A model generated the notes under the pieces. The model ran no database searches. It was not told the DNA's origin and worked only from the letters and a program-made list of their open reading frames with translations. A program made the translations under genes and the position numbers. Below are positions 10,701 to 23,775 of a DNA stretch of 64,000 nt, piece by piece. The stretch is taken from positions 372,001 through 436,000 of the forward strand of contig VNKQ01000016.1 of the NCBI GenBank assembly GCA_016508695.1. The letters run 5' to 3'. The number at the start of each line of letters is the position of its first letter. Position 1 is the stretch's first letter. The DNA is from Hyphodiscus hymeniophilus (taxonomy: Eukaryota; Ascomycota; Leotiomycetes; Helotiales; Hyphodiscaceae).

Positions 10701-13700
10701 GGAGGGTACATTTGAGCTGGAGCTCAATCTCACGGGCCATTTCCATTCCCATGAGAGAGTCAATGCCAACATTTGCGAGCTCGCTGTCGTCTTTGATCTC
10801 ATCTAGTTCGAGACCAGAGAGCTCTGCTAAGATTGCTTTGACCTGCTGGGAGACGTCTGGCTTTGGGGAAGCCGACTTCTGCTTCTTTGGCTTAAGAGTC
10901 TTCTCTGATCGGAGGGTTTGTTTAGACAGCGGGTGCTGAGTTATAACGTCGGGCACTTCTAATCTCGCAGAAGTAGAGATTGCTGCCACTGAATGAGAGC
11001 TGGTCGCCTCTCCTGCTGTGAGACGAGACAACAGTTTGCTCATGGAAGCTTTGGGAACTTTGACATAGCTGATCCCGTGGATAGCCTCCAATAATTCGCC
11101 TGTAGCTGGGTGGAAAACGAAGATGTCTGTGAGGAAGGATTTGTCCGAAGGCGCATGGTGGTACGCCAGTACATTCCACGTCTCGGGTCGAGCATCAGCT
11201 TGACTAAGTTTTGGGGACCGGATCCACTGCTCGATTCCATTGGCGATATACATGTCTGTCGGCGACCGTTCCGTCATGCAGTTGACCCAGATACCGCCAA
11301 CCTGACAGAAAGCATCTGCCAGATGTGCGTCAAGCCAGGTCTCGTTGTTGTACTTTTTTACAACCCGACCAGCCGACTCGTTTCCTTGGCCTACGAGCTT
11401 TTTGAGTCCACGATATTCCTCACCGTAGTCCACAATCTCGGCAAACGTCTTGTATATATTGCGCCCTTGAATAACATCGTCCGCTTCATTGCTGTTCAGA
11501 ATGTCCAAGCAGCGCTGATGCCCAACCATGCGCTCGAGTCTGGCAAACTCGAGTCGTGTCTGGAGATCCTCCGTGGAGCGGAAAACGATCTTTCCCGTGG
11601 TGTGTGTAGTGGTTGTAGCACCCTTTTGAGAACCAGTACTGAAAACCTTGAAGTTCCAGCTGTAGGATTCAGAATCTAAACCCTCAAAGTCGATCCAGAC
11701 TGAGCGAGCGGGGTCGACACAAATTGGAGACTGATTTTCTACCCCATGGACTTGCGGCTCACGTTTCGAGACTGCCATTTCAGGATGTAAGCTTCGAAGG
11801 CCCTCTATTGCAAGATCTATCTGCACTGTAGCGGGGCATATCGGAGCCGTTTGCGCAATGACGTGGCCCACGATAAGTTGATCATATTTGGGGATCATGG
11901 TATTGATTCGGAACCGAGCGCGGTGGTTCTTGCCATCCTGGTAACCCACAAACGTCAAAAGCGTATCTGGGAGAACTTCTGCCTTTGTTACTGCTTTCTC
12001 AACGGGCTCTGCAGGCTTTTGAGAGGCTTGTTTCAACTCCATCCAATGATGAGCTTTCTCGAATTGATATGGAGGAAGAAGCAATGGTCTATGCTCATAT
12101 GTTTGAGAAGTGTGATGAGACCAGAAAGAAACGTCGAGACCGGCCTTCCAAAGGTTCAGGGTAGTGTCTACCAGATTATCCAGCGATCTCTCGCTGGTGA
12201 TATTCACCGCCTGAAAGTGAGAATCGCTTGGAGATCCTAGAGCTCGGCTGGCCATATTTGTAACAGTAGACTGAGAGCCTGCCTCGAGCCAGATGCAAGA
12301 TGGGTACTTTTTGGTAAGCCTTTGCAAGGCGTGATGAAAGTAGACCGGTTGGCGCATGTGTTCGGCGACAAACTTGGCAGTGAACCTGACCTCGTGCCCA
12401 AACTCTGTAGCCCTCTCCATAGGAATCGTTGGTTCATGCAGTTGCAGACCTGCTACACCCTGCTCCAAGCTGTCGATGAGCGGGTCAACAAGAGCTGAGT
12501 GGAATGCATTCGATACCTTCAACTGTTTCGATCTGATAGAGGGGAAAGCTAGATCTTTTACGACAATCTCTGCGATTGCATTTATAGCCTTACTGGAGCC
12601 GGCAAGAGTAAAACTCCTTGGCCCATTGTAGCAGGCTATACTCACTGGCAAATCTTCCGGGCACTGTTGGTTGGCCTTTGCCATAAGCTTCTCCACATCA
12701 CTCAGATCTGCTTCCACTGCCATCATTGCGCCTTTATCGGAACCCCATTTCTCACGAATGACGGTCGCACGACTTATAATCATCTTGAGAGTATCCTTGG
12801 GAGTGAGGATGCCCGAAACGCAGAGAGCAGTCAATTCTCCAAAACTGTGGCCCAAAACTGCTACAGGTTTGACTCCACTGTCCATCCAAGATTGAGCGCA
12901 ACTCCACTGCAAAGAGAAGAGAGCCGTTTGGAGTTTGACGGGATCCGCAATTGGGGTGCGAGAAAAGATCTCTGGGAAGATACTGCCAACTCCAAGTGAG
13001 AGACAGAGGGAGTTGCATCTGTCCAGGTGTGTGCGTAACACCTTGACCGTATCATACAATTGTCGATCCAATCCGACGAACGTGGAGACCTGGCCTCCAA
13101 AGCATAGGACGACAGGCCTAGGTGATGGCAGCGCTACTGACGAGAGCGTAGGATCTCCCCGTTCATATGACGCCAATTTTTGCGTCAACTCGTCAATTGA
13201 ACCACAACTGAACATTAAACCTCGACCAAGAGTCCGATTCGATTGACGTGATAAGTTGAAGGAGATATTCGATAGCGAAAGATCCTTTGACGTCCGCTCT
13301 AAGAATTGACGCATTACTACAGAGTATGACCGAAGACTTTTGTCATCAAGTGCAGCAAACCAGAACGGATATTTCTTCCCCAGAGAACCAAGTCTGACCT
13401 GCTCATGATCTATGTCTGAGGAGGTCTCGGGGGCCTGAGATACCACTATGGAGGCATTCGAGCCCGAAGCTCCATAATTGTTGATGAGAGCGGCGCGAAA
13501 ACTAGCATCCCAAGGCTGTAAACTTGTTGGTATTTTCATATGGTCCTCTACCGTGGCCTTGATAGCTGGATTCATAGTGTCGAAGCTTGCCTGCGGTGGT
13601 ATAGCTGCTTTCTGAATCATAAGAAGAGTTTTGATCAGCGAAACGAGGCCCGATGTACACTCGACATGTCCGACAAGACCTTTCACAGAGCTCAACATAA

Positions 13701-15892
13701 GGTTGCTGGAGCGATTCCGCCCTCCAAGCACCTCACGGATACTTTCATACTCGGCCGGGTCACCCACGGCAGTTCCTGTGCCGTGAGCTTCAACCACGGT
13801 GATTTGTTCGGGTTTCAATCCAGATCTCTGAGTGACAACCCGGAAGAGATCAGACAGCGATGGTGCATTTGGTACAAAGATAGGAGTGCAATTTTGGTTC
13901 TGCTGTACTGCGGTGCCAGCGATGGTCCCTAGAATCTGGTCGCCGTCTCTAATCGCCGCGGACATCTTCTTCAAGAAAACAGCTGCAACTCCTTCGCCCC
14001 TACAGTAGCCATCAGCCTTGGCATCAAAGGGCTTACAGGCTCCTGTGGTACTTAAGAACGATGCTCCCGCAAGGTTCTGGAACCACAGTGGGTTGGTCAT
14101 GACATGGGTACCGCTAGCAAGCGCCGCATTGCATTCACCACTCAAGATAGCCTGACACGCTTGATGTACAGCCACAGCAGAGGAGGAACAAGCAGTATCA
14201 ATGGTGAGTCCAGGTCCAGTCCAGCCAAAAAAGTGGCTCACTTTTCCTGCAATGAAGCCCCTCAAATTGCCTGTTGCAGAGAAAGCATTTGGGGCGTGGC
14301 AAGCAATATTGTTTTCATAGTCAGTGGCACAGACACCAACATAACACCCAATTCGATTGTCGGCGTTAGGAGAGCGGAAGTAGCCTGACTGCTCCACTGC
14401 CTGGTAGGCAATTTGCAGAAGCTGGCGCTGCTGTGGATCTGTTGATGCAATCTCTCGGGGACTTTTCTTGAAGAATTTGTGATCGAACTTGTCATGGTCG
14501 TTCATGAAATTGCCGAACCACTTTCGTTTGGGATCAACCTCTCGGAAAGCCGTCTCAAATCCGAAGCGTTCTTTGGGGACTTCCTGATGCTGCGACTTTC
14601 CTTTGCAGAGAAGGTCCCAGAACTCTTCCACATCGTCAGCACCAGCAACCTTACATGACATACCAACAACAGCAATATCGGTTTCGGAGTACTGTCTCTG
14701 GTACTTGAGAGGTTTCTCTACTTTGGAATTCGTGTGATCAATGTCTGCCATGTATACCACTTGCGAGCTCAACCTTCGGATGATTGACGGAGGGACGCAT
14801 CGCTCCGGACCAAAGGAAATGACGAGCGAGTTCTTGTCTTTGAGCATTGAGTCCTGGACGGAATGGAATGTCTCGAACCATTGCGGTGGCTCAACCAGAA
14901 TGGAGCGGAGTGCCTCATGGTGAAGGGGACCGCCAGTAATGAACGTTCCCCCAGAATTAGATCGAGTCGGAATTACCAATTCTGTGGCATCAACGAACTG
15001 GAATCTCGCGTCTGAGTCGCAGAAAGATACCAGGGCATCAATCTGGTCACGGTACTGCTCCCAGTGGAAACGTCCACTGATACCGACTTCTGCTGAGATG
15101 ATTTTGCTCGCCTTTAACTGTTTTTGCATCGCTAGGGCGGTGCTCGCAGGGGTTGTTACTGTAGCTCTGTTGTCATCATAGGAGACGGAAATGTATGTCT
15201 GGAGTTCGAATCAGATTTCTGCATATAGTACGGGGTTATTGAAGGGAGCTTTTTACCTCTGGGAAGCTCTTGATTATCCGAATCGCATCTTCGCCTGCTT
15301 CAACAGAATTCCACACGATTGCGAACGACTTCGCTTCTCCCATGGCTGTTGTCTCATCTTGAGTGTCCACCACCATCCCAATCAACATTCCTAGTCGCAA
15401 TGCCACGGCTCCGTACTTTCTCAGTTCTTCTTTATCCTTGCTGCAGGACACCGCCATTGCACTAAGAAGACCAGTGCAGAGCCCCAGCGTCTCCGTGGCC
15501 GGTACCGATTGGGCATTGTGGTTGTTCCCTGGTTGCTGATAAGTTTCCACGTATTTTGCATACTCGGTCAACTGTGCTATCACCACTAGAGGGGTGAGAA
15601 CGGTATTTGGAAAGGTAAAAGGTATTTTTGAGATATTCCCAGTCTTGAACCAGATGTTGAAGTCTTCGAGCAGTTGCCGCCTGGACCCTGTAGAAAACTT
15701 GGGAAATGCATTCGAAATGGATTCGAAATATTCTGGAAACTCTGCGATGGTGTCGAGAATCCAACGATGATCAGGTGACTCTAACACCGTCGATCGGATC
15801 TGCAGAAATGCGTCTTGGTCTAAATTTAAAGCTTGAGAACCAAATAATAGGAGGGTAGGCCCGGGTTCGGAACGATCGAGGCGGTCAGACAT
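7777..15892 (-). CDS. Non-reducing polyketide synthase, SAT-KS-AT-PT-ACP-ACP-CMeT-R
   Basis: Two exons (15257-15892 and 7777-15198) encode 2,685 aa. The start MSDRLDRSEPG is chosen because TLLLFGSQ, the usual beginning of SAT domains, follows at once. Visible sites: SAT nucleophile motif GLCTG and His in GRFHW; KS from ~386 with DTACSSS (Cys549), EAHGTGT (His684) and KGLVGH (His723); AT GHSFGE (Ser997); PT with His1324 in VGHVIAQTAPICPAT and a likely Asp1507; two carrier domains with GIDSLM (Ser1693) and GVDSLL (Ser1803); C-methyltransferase with EMGAGTGGTT (~2086) and SNAVHAT; and a C-terminal NADPH thioester reductase from ~2300 with TGATGSVG and YGDAK. This is the architecture of the NR-PKSs of azaphilone, sorbicillin and citrinin pathways. 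The SAT accepts a starter chain from an HR-PKS and the R domain releases an aldehyde. All catalytic residues looked for are present. The FSH1 hydrolase at 21113 is its usual companion. Confidence 0.95.
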
Positions 15893-17840
15893 CCTGTTAA
15901 GCGGAAGCTGTTGAATGCTCCTCTCTATGTGTGAACAGAAATAATTACATCGACTGAAGGCTGCGAACACTAACAATCTGGGCAACTGCTACTGATAATA
16001 GAGACAACCAAACCAAATATTAAGCTTATAGTGATCTCACGTGCTAAAAATACATAATCTTCTATGTGATCGAGAGTTGCGAGAGTAAGCTCAAACAACA
16101 TAGTAAAACTCCATTATTCACCCTTAGAATACTCGGCAACGTCTCATCTGCCCACGAGTAATCATTTCGCGGCTACTCCTACCAGTTTGATCACAGCTCT
16201 ATCTAATATTGGCAGCGGACTAACTAATTTATCGGGCCCTTGGGAATTGAGAGGGTATTTTGGTGGAGTAATCTTTCACATGTGCTTGCCAACCGTGATA
16301 GAGCATTGCTGTTCTCACGATAGAGCCGCTAATGGAGTTACTGAATTTTTGATGGCGGCAGCACGCCAATGAAGCCGCGCCCGGTGCTCCGCAGGCCACT
16401 ATACCTTAGATGACTTCTCGTCCGAACTTGGGGTCCTCGAAGAAACTACGGACTAGATCGTCCGGACTGCTACGATGCAGACTTGTCACATTAGTGCGCG
16501 TCGACGACATTAAGCCGAGCCGAGTATACCTCGCCAGATCCAACCCAGGGACAATCTCACGCCACACTTTCACCCAGAAGCTGATGGTAGGAGCTCGGAT
16601 ACTGGAAGAGGTACAATGATTCCGAGCAACGGCCCATGCTGATAACTTAGTATGTTGCAGCGATAACATCGACCAGCCCCACGAACTACTGCATCAGCGT
16701 AAACCCCAATCACCTGCAGTTCCACCATCGTGAACCCTTCGGCCAAGCCTCTCCCGTCCCTCCCTTCCTTCCCCGACGCCAGTTCCTCTCCGTCTTGTCA
16801 CTAACATTATTGGGTGGTGGGGACGCTAGCCCGAACGGATTCCCTCGATACCACAATCTCGAGAGTCGGAGTTTCTTCTCGGACTTTTGGCACTTGGCAT
16901 GTAACTGTTCTTCAGCAAGTGGGCTTGCTAATTCGGAGTGGCCGAAGTCAGGGCTCTCAGTACTCAAAAGTCAAGTTTCCAGCTAGCTTTCGCTTTGGTT
17001 GTCTAGTGCAGGGTGTGCTCTCGGCCATCACAGTATGATTATTCTTGGTGCAACGAAACGCTCCGTGTATCTCAATTCTTATACAGCTCTAGACCTTTGA
17101 GTCGGGTGTGATTGAGGTAAGGTATGCCCTAGAATTTTCTTTCATACCTGAACCTTGGAGGAAAGAATCGTTTTCTACTTCTATAGTCAATTTGGTTCCT
17201 TCCGAACCAGATCCAGGCTGGCTAGGAGTATTATCTTGTCGTTGTAAAATACCAATTAAGAGTAAATTTGTGTTCTCAATGCATGTTCACAATGAATAGT
17301 CATGACTCTGAGTGAACATTACCTTTGCTAGATGTTGTCTTTTCATTATTCTGAACATCAAATAACCATAAAGTACCGTGCTATAGAAGTTTATCTACCG
17401 GGGTATCTACTTCCTATCTAGTGATTCAAGCCGTGCTATTCTACGTCAATTTCCAACAACGAAAGGTTTCCCTTATGCCCTTCCACAAAGAGGCTCGTCC
17501 TGACTTGCTAAACCCTTCTTGAGCCCTTCATCTAAGTTCCCATCGCCTTGAACCTGTCTAAAATCAGGTTCCGGCAGTGCTCAAACGCCCCAAGTCTAAT
17601 GCGAGAAAAATTTCGACCCCTGCAAAACCAATGCCGACAACGCAAAGAGAAAATCCCAACAAACTCCAAAACTCCGTGACGTTATGCAAATCTCCAAGTC
17701 CTTCTCGGCGAGCCAGATCATCTGGTGAAAAAAAAGTCCGTGTAGTGGATTCGAAAGTCCCCTTATAAGATGCGCGTCCCAAACTCCTTTTGCTCCGCCA
17801 TGTACAAATATTAACAATGTTCCGCCCCGAGGGATGCCTT
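15893..17840. other. Upstream region of the NR-PKS and 3' region of TF2
   Basis: About 1.95 kb with no supported gene. It holds an exact copy of the cluster motif on the minus strand (16867-16876) with CTCGGAC just beside it, a one-mismatch copy AGAAACTACG at 16441-16450 followed by CGTCCGGAC, and a CACGTG at about 16038. Small open frames at 17564-17817 have no convincing homology. Confidence 0.5.
16867..16876 (-). promoter_or_regulatory. AGAAACTCCG motif
   Basis: Exact minus-strand copy, 975 bp upstream of the NR-PKS start and in the same orientation as that gene. A CTCGGAC follows one base later on the plus strand, giving two CGG-type triplets close together, as expected for a Zn2Cys6 site (inference). 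Confidence 0.5.
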
Positions 17841-19726
17841 TTAAGCCAAGAAGTAGTTCTGAGCCAAGTTGTTTACACTTCCCATTTCTCGCAAGACACC
17901 GTGTACCTCCTGAATTCGCGTTTCCACAGACTCATCAAGGTAACGATGGGAATTAAAGAATTCCGCACATAGAATCAGTGAAAGCGGAGTGAATGGATGG
18001 ACCTGTCGGCGATTCCGTGTCAGAATCGGCACATGATAGTTCAATGAGGTAATCACATTTTACTTACTTTGAAGTAGCTGATGTATACCACCGATCTCGA
18101 AAGGTTGACGATTTCTTTTGCTGCGACCAGACATCGCTGTTTGAACGCAACGACGACATCTTGATACTGGTCCCCCTGCCACTGGACGGACTCCATGGCT
18201 TTGCCGAGGCATAATATAGTTGTGTGCAGGATCATGTTCGCGAACAAGAGCATGCAATCTGCATCTTGTGACACAGATGGATACATTGCACACAAGGTTG
18301 CTGCTCTTGCTTTGAGCATTTCATCATGCCACTGGTGACGATCCCAGAAATTCTGAGGTGTGCTAGTATATACACAATTTATTTTTGATTGCTGTTGATG
18401 TGCGATAACACGTCCACAGATCGTTGCTAATATGATTACCTCGGTTAAAGGAGAAGTTTTGGTCTGATCGATAGCAATCATTGCTTCCGATAGAAATGGC
18501 ATTTCGACACCGTGACCGACACGGAAATCTTCTTCCGAGGCTGGAAGTCTGGTACATATCTAAAGCACATTTCAACATCATTCTAGAGTGGGCTGACGGA
18601 TTCGACTTACTGTATGCTCATCCAGCATTAACGGCCATTCGTTAAGTAGGCTGATAAACCGATCCAGGGTGTAGGCAATCCAGAAAGTTCTTCGCTTTTC
18701 CTCCGTCCTGATCCAGGTCTCGGGATCCGGGTCATTGTTCCTCTTAGCAACATTCTCCGGCGTGTCAATCTGGTGAAGCCGCATTAGTTGCAGTAGTCGG
18801 AAACAACGCCCCGAGCTCATCCAGCCGCGGTGGGGATTTGTTTGCAAGAATTCGTATATGCAGAGCAAAACTCTTGCCTGGACATGTTCGATGTCACTGA
18901 AATTGGATTTCGTAAAGTGATTGTCGTTCGCCTCAAGGGACTCAAGCATTCTCCGGGTCGAATCGTACAGTGATACAGGGTTGTCCAGCATTTGTGCTGA
19001 GAGAGAGGCGGCTAAAGTCCACATGGCATACTGCAGGCAAACCTGCGATTCGGTCTTTGCACCTTGTCGAGACCAGGAGGTGTAGTGTCGTTGGTTCAAG
19101 ATCGGAACAAAAGGATGCGCCCTTTCAAAATAGACTTGATCCCTGTATGACTTTTAATGCAATGCACCTATGAAAAACATGATTGGGTCACATACAAGTC
19201 TGCACGCTGTAGATCGGATATGAAAAAACATGCCGGTGAATCCAACATATATGAATTGATTACAGCCGCGTTCTCTGGGGTAATATTTCTGGTAATGGGT
19301 GGTTGTGGTAACGACTGCATATGAAGATTGGGTTCGGACAAAGCCTCTAGCTCGAGACTCATGGGTGTAATAGTGGTTAGAAATTCATTTTGCTGTAGTT
19401 GTTGCTGGTTCTGTTGTCGTTGCTGCTGCTGCTGCTCATGCTGTTCCTTGAGCTGTTGTTCAAGTTTAACTATTGAGGGAGGAATCAGCCCCATTACCAA
19501 CACACCATGACTTCTGATTGTCGTCCTACATACGCAATCTCGTCTGTAGAGCTTTCATGTGCCCCTTTCTGGGGCCTCGTGGTGATGCCACGGTTGTAGT
19601 AATGCATTCCACATCCGCATCGACACATGCTCCGCACCGCGGCTGTTGTCCATCACACCGTAGTTTGCGTGAGCGGCAGTTCTCACACGCTAGACCGGGC
19701 CGTTGTCGTGGCACCTTCTCCCCCAA
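17841..19726 (-). CDS. Zn2Cys6 transcription factor TF2 (intact)
   Basis: This is a binuclear zinc cluster regulator in five exons. Zinc ligands are Cys14, Cys17, Cys24, Cys31, Cys34 and Cys41 in CENCRSRKLRC...QPRCGAC...VEC, followed by the linker SPRGPRKGHMKAL. A glutamine-rich segment (EQQLKEQHEQQQQQRQQNQQ, about 19390-19460) sits where the dimerisation coil is expected. The fungal-specific regulatory domain includes FERAHPFVPIL, RTFWIAYTLDRFIS and LPASEEDF and ends NNLAQNYFLA. Introns lie just after the zinc linker, inside the codon of ADL before DQVYFER, after DEHT, and after SYFK, exactly as in TF1 and TF3. The gene lies upstream of the NR-PKS in the same orientation. It is a candidate cluster activator; the target sequence is not known from this window alone. 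Confidence 0.9.
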
Positions 19727-21112
19727 GACTTACTCGAGGTGGAGGTAGAGGAGAGGTTGGAGGAGGACATCGAGGTTGGAGGAGAAATCATGTCGTCGTC
19801 GATTCTGCGTAGGAGTGGCACCCTTTCACTAGTAGGTAGCTCAGCTAGATATTGGCTGAGCTCGTCTGGCTATTATATGGCTCTCGATCTTCCCCCTGGG
19901 GCAAAAGATCCCTGGGGGTGGAAGGATTGCTGGCGGGACGTTTGTGGCGCATCCATTGCAAGGGCTTATGGAGAGGGAACTGCCAATTTCATAGATAGTC
20001 TCCTCTCAGGTCCCAGAACGGAGGCACGTCACGGCATAAGCACAGAAGAAGACGCCTCATAGCATAGTGGGGGATTTAACCTTGAAGGCCGTTGTCATCT
20101 ATTTTTTGCGAATGCGCCAGCAATTTAGAGCTGACGGGCTTGCCGGGTGGGGTTGTTCAGCCGAAGCGGCTGGCGTGCCCTACGAGTACGAGAGGTACTC
20201 GCGGCCTATAAACGAACGAGAATCGTCTTAGCAGTGACAGGAAGAGGTGGACACAGAGTAGGAATGTCGGCTCGACTCCGCGCTGGTTACCTGCCTTGTC
20301 AAGAGTTCCCATCGAAGCCCCAAAGATAAGGACAGGGTCCCAAAGAAGACACTGTAAATTAGTGACAGGCTCACCCGAGGACCCTTGTAAGCATTCATGC
20401 TTAAATCCGCACACCTTAACTGAAGCTCGCAAGTACCGGTGACAGCTGGGAAACAAACCCGCATCCGTCAGCCGGGTATTCCTGATATTGTGAGCAAGTT
20501 TTACGAGATCTCGTTCTTTACACCTAGCATCTTTCTCATTTTCTACTGCCTGCAGTACTATTACTAATACACCATTAGCCCATTACTATTATCAAACCTA
20601 ACCTTACAGATCTAACGTGAGGAATCTGTTAAGAAGACGATTACGTCCCCTCTCGCCGAGATTTGATTTTAGCCTGTACGCGTAGACGCATGGGCAGATT
20701 CCGCGAGCAACGGCTTCAGATCTGGGTAAACTAGGCGAGACGACGGGGTGGCCCGTGGTAACCCTACTATTCGATCCAGACATTGCTTTGGCTTGTCACC
20801 GCCATCGATGGCGTTCTAACCTGGAGCTGGTGCATACGGCACTAAGCCATTTCGACGAACCTTTACAGAACGCTTGTTATCGCCGGACCGACCATTGCTG
20901 ACCGTAGGGATGGATAAATAACGTTACGTATTGTTTGTTAAAATGGCTGACCTAGACTAGTATACTATATTATATGTAGCAAAATGATACATATAGAGGA
21001 AAAATGATTAGATAAGTCTTGTGGAATCATAACTAAAGAACGTCCCCATTCGCTAGCGGTACGACGGGCAAGCGACTAGCCTCACGACTGTTAACCGAGC
21101 CCCTGAGCCCCT
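19727..21112. other. Intergenic region between TF2 and the FSH1 hydrolase
   Basis: About 1.4 kb without a supported gene. Several open frames overlap the 5' side of TF2 on the opposite strand and are shadows. AT-rich sequence lies at about 20930-21010. I recognised no repeat or mobile element. Confidence 0.45.
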
Positions 21113-21527
21113 TCAACCCACTACGCCGGTGTCTTTGGCCATGCATAGGATCTCCTGCACCAAGGCCAACACGTCTTTGGTCTTGATTGGTACGCGATGC
21201 GCTCCGTCCCATTCGATGAGCCTCGCCGTTCTCTGGTCGCAATACTCGGTGAGCAGCTGGCGATGCAACATTAGCCCTGGATCCGCCAGCCCATGCATGT
21301 GAATAGTCGGCAAGGACAAGAGTGTTCGTCTACCTCCAGCCTTCTCCCCTTCCCTCTCCCATCCTCTGCTTAGATTGTCGTCTTGGTCTATTGAAGGAGG
21401 AATGTCCGGCGTCAGCGATACCATGGGGCCTCTCCCGGCAAGTAGAACAGCGAAGCGGAAGGATCTCCTTCTGCTTGCTGGTTCTGATGATATCCAATCG
21501 GAGAAGGAACGTGGGTGTGAACGTTGT

Positions 21528-21571
<44 letters not shown>

Positions 21572-21967
21572 GTAGAGGATACTTGCGCAGATCTTTGCGC
21601 CTTGACTAAAGCCCAGCAAGCCTATCCACTCCCCTGTCGCCCCCTTCGCATCATCTTCGGCTATGGCGTTTTGGAGGGAGGCCTCAATCGAGCCAGTGGA
21701 ATCTCCTTGCATGCTAAGATTCTGCCCGTCTCGTAACCATGCGCGGAAGGGGCCGAATTTTCGGTAGACCGAAATAACATCCGGTCCAGGCTTGGAGGGA
21801 AAAGGCGCTTCCGCATAGCAGAGCCGGAACGTGGACTTGAGTACTCTCTCCACCACACGACATTGCGCTCGAAAGATGATGGCGTTGGTGCCTCCACCAT
21901 GAAGGCATAAGATGCGAGGGAGGTGGAGTGTATCGTTATCATTCGCACCTGCTTTTGTAGGTGCCAT
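21113..21967 (-). CDS. FSH1-family serine hydrolase with a polyglutamine insert
   Basis: This is a single-exon alpha/beta hydrolase of 284 aa. The start MAPTKAGAND is preferred to an upstream in-frame ATG (22132) because FSH1 proteins begin shortly before LPRILCLHGGGTN. The catalytic triad is visible as Ser121 in GFSQGA, Asp in MHGLADPG and His in GAHRVP. A run of 13 glutamines starts at residue 134, right after the nucleophile elbow helix, and is encoded by a nearly pure CAG repeat (seen as CTG/GCT repeats at about 21530-21567). FSH1-type hydrolases accompany NR-PKSs with CMeT and reductase domains (for example in the citrinin and asperfuranone clusters), where they assist turnover or product release. 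That role here is inferred. The polyQ tract is unusual for the family and could vary between strains. Confidence 0.88.
21528..21570. repeat. CAG/CTG trinucleotide repeat inside the FSH1 hydrolase
   Basis: A run of GCT/CTG triplets on the plus strand (CAG on the coding minus strand) encodes the glutamine run. Such microsatellites are length-unstable. Confidence 0.9.
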
Positions 21968-23775
21968 TTTCACCACGGAGGAAGTAGCGACGGGGATCAA
22001 CCAGGCCAGAAGAAGGCTATTTTGTCGATCTGGCTGCAGAAGATGTGCCTTTTCGGATGTGCCTTCGAAAACAGGACAAAGGAGCACCGCGAAGAGAGAT
22101 AAATGAGCCCCCGTGGCCTGGATCACACCCACGCGGAACAGATAGTACTGCGATCCAGCATTATTTGAGGCGGGTAAGCTTGGGGTTGGGCCGGCTCCCG
22201 GACTTTCTCTCTATGCCGGTCGAACAAGAGGAATGCCAGCAAGCCACTCTCAATTGTACGATAAACGTGCGGCGCAGTTCCTCCGATGGTTTGCATGCTT
22301 CTAGCGCTGCTATTTGTGATTGCTCGTGGCATGGTGTTTCTGGCGCCGCTGAGATGAGATTGGCTATTGGAAAACGAATTCACCTAAATCAATACTAATA
22401 CTACCGAGAAAACTCTAAATCATAGTTACGTGCTCGAGCTCGAATGCGCATCCAAACCAAGTGATGATGGCCAGATCAGGAAACGACAAATTTCCTGCTC
22501 AGCTAAAGACTTATTACCACGAAGCGGGCGTTACCGAACTTCGTGATACACTGGAAGACAGGACCAATTATGAAACGCCTCAAGATGCTACCTTGCATAT
22601 GATTGCTAGGATCCTGTATGTAGTGCAACAACTTTCTATGAATGCGTAAGATTTCGGGCTCTCGGGGATCTTGGAATTGACATCTTGACCATAAACTACA
22701 CCGCCCAATACCATGTGAAGTTCTGGACACTGTTCAGGATAGTTACCTGACTGCGCTTAATTGGCGGCAACTCAGGATTTTATTCCAGTGTTACATAGCA
22801 AAATCTTGTGCTCAAAGGAATCTTTCCAAGGATGTATGATACATGGTAGGCGATGCTCAACTTGGCGTAGTCGTGATAAGATGATCAGATAAGTTTATGG
22901 GACGAGTCTACTAATCAGAGCGCTGCGGTACAGCCAAGGCTAAGGAACGGGCCGACCTTCTGCATCCATGGGAAAATGGATAAATAAATCCCATCCGCCC
23001 CACCTTCTGGCTGCCCCCTGCTCATCCAAACTCGTCTGTGCACTTGTGTGCCTTAGGCTAGATTTGCCGCAGCAAAAAGTTTAGCCCGATTAGGCTTAGC
23101 TTAATCAGAGCTGGTCACTAGTTATGGTTTGGGTTAGGACTAGGGTTTGTAAACGCTCAGGATTAGCTCAAGTTTTTGTTTCAGTCCCTGTGAAAGTGGT
23201 TGAAGCAATATCCGTTATGTTTTGGAGTCCCATATACGGAATTTAGGGGAGAAAGGGAATCATTTACCCATTTGCCGCGTCTACAGTATGACAGTACTAG
23301 ATAGACCCAGAGTTCGTCTCTGCCAAGATCCACGCCACTGGACTGGTACGCCCGTAGGGGTTTCATTCCCCCGAGATGCATTCGATCGCGCTACGTCTCC
23401 CAAGGTTCTGACGATCGGCTGGGGGAGACCCTGGACGGCCCCACTCTTGTTCTAGCCCCCTTGATACTATGGAACGGCACCGCTTGTCGGTGGTCAATAT
23501 ACAGAAGTAATACATAAAAATAAAAATAAAAGGCCTCACACTGCTCATTTCTACGTCAGCTTATAGGCACAAGGGTTAGGGTTACATTAGCTAAAAGGCT
23601 TACATCAGCTTGAAGACACAAGTCAGTCAGAGCTACACTAGATGGCCTTGGGCTGAACTACATGGGCTAGGGCATGGCTGTGTACAGCCATCTGATATTT
23701 ATTGTCTGTACTCCGAACGAACGAAAACTCCGTGTTTAACGCTGTGTTGTTCTGAGAAGACTAAGCGCGAGAGCA
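21968..23775. other. Divergent intergenic region between the FSH1 hydrolase and TF3
   Basis: About 1.8 kb with no supported gene. It contains a GAAAACTCCG copy at 23723-23732, 44 bp before the TF3 start codon and preceded by ACTCCGAACGAAC, and only a weak motif relative (GAAAACTCTA, 22408-22417) on the hydrolase side. Short GGGTTAGGGTTA-like stretches near 23570-23584 are too short to be called telomeric. Confidence 0.5.
23723..23732 (+). promoter_or_regulatory. GAAAACTCCG motif (variant)
   Basis: It lies 44 bp upstream of the TF3 ATG, with another ACTCCG 14 bases to its left. Placement so close to a regulator gene suggests autoregulation (inference). Confidence 0.45.

Noticed and set aside
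17564..17817. Minus-strand frames with a hydrophobic segment, vaguely like the start of an amino-acid permease
   Set aside because: Similarity is too weak and too short, with no continuation in neighbouring frames.
21322..21736. Plus-strand frames with leucine/cysteine/alanine runs over the CTG repeat
   Set aside because: They are antisense readings of the glutamine-coding repeat of the hydrolase.
23570..23584. GGGTTAGGGTTA, a telomere-like sequence
   Set aside because: Only about two repeat units; too short to support an interstitial telomere or a chromosome end.
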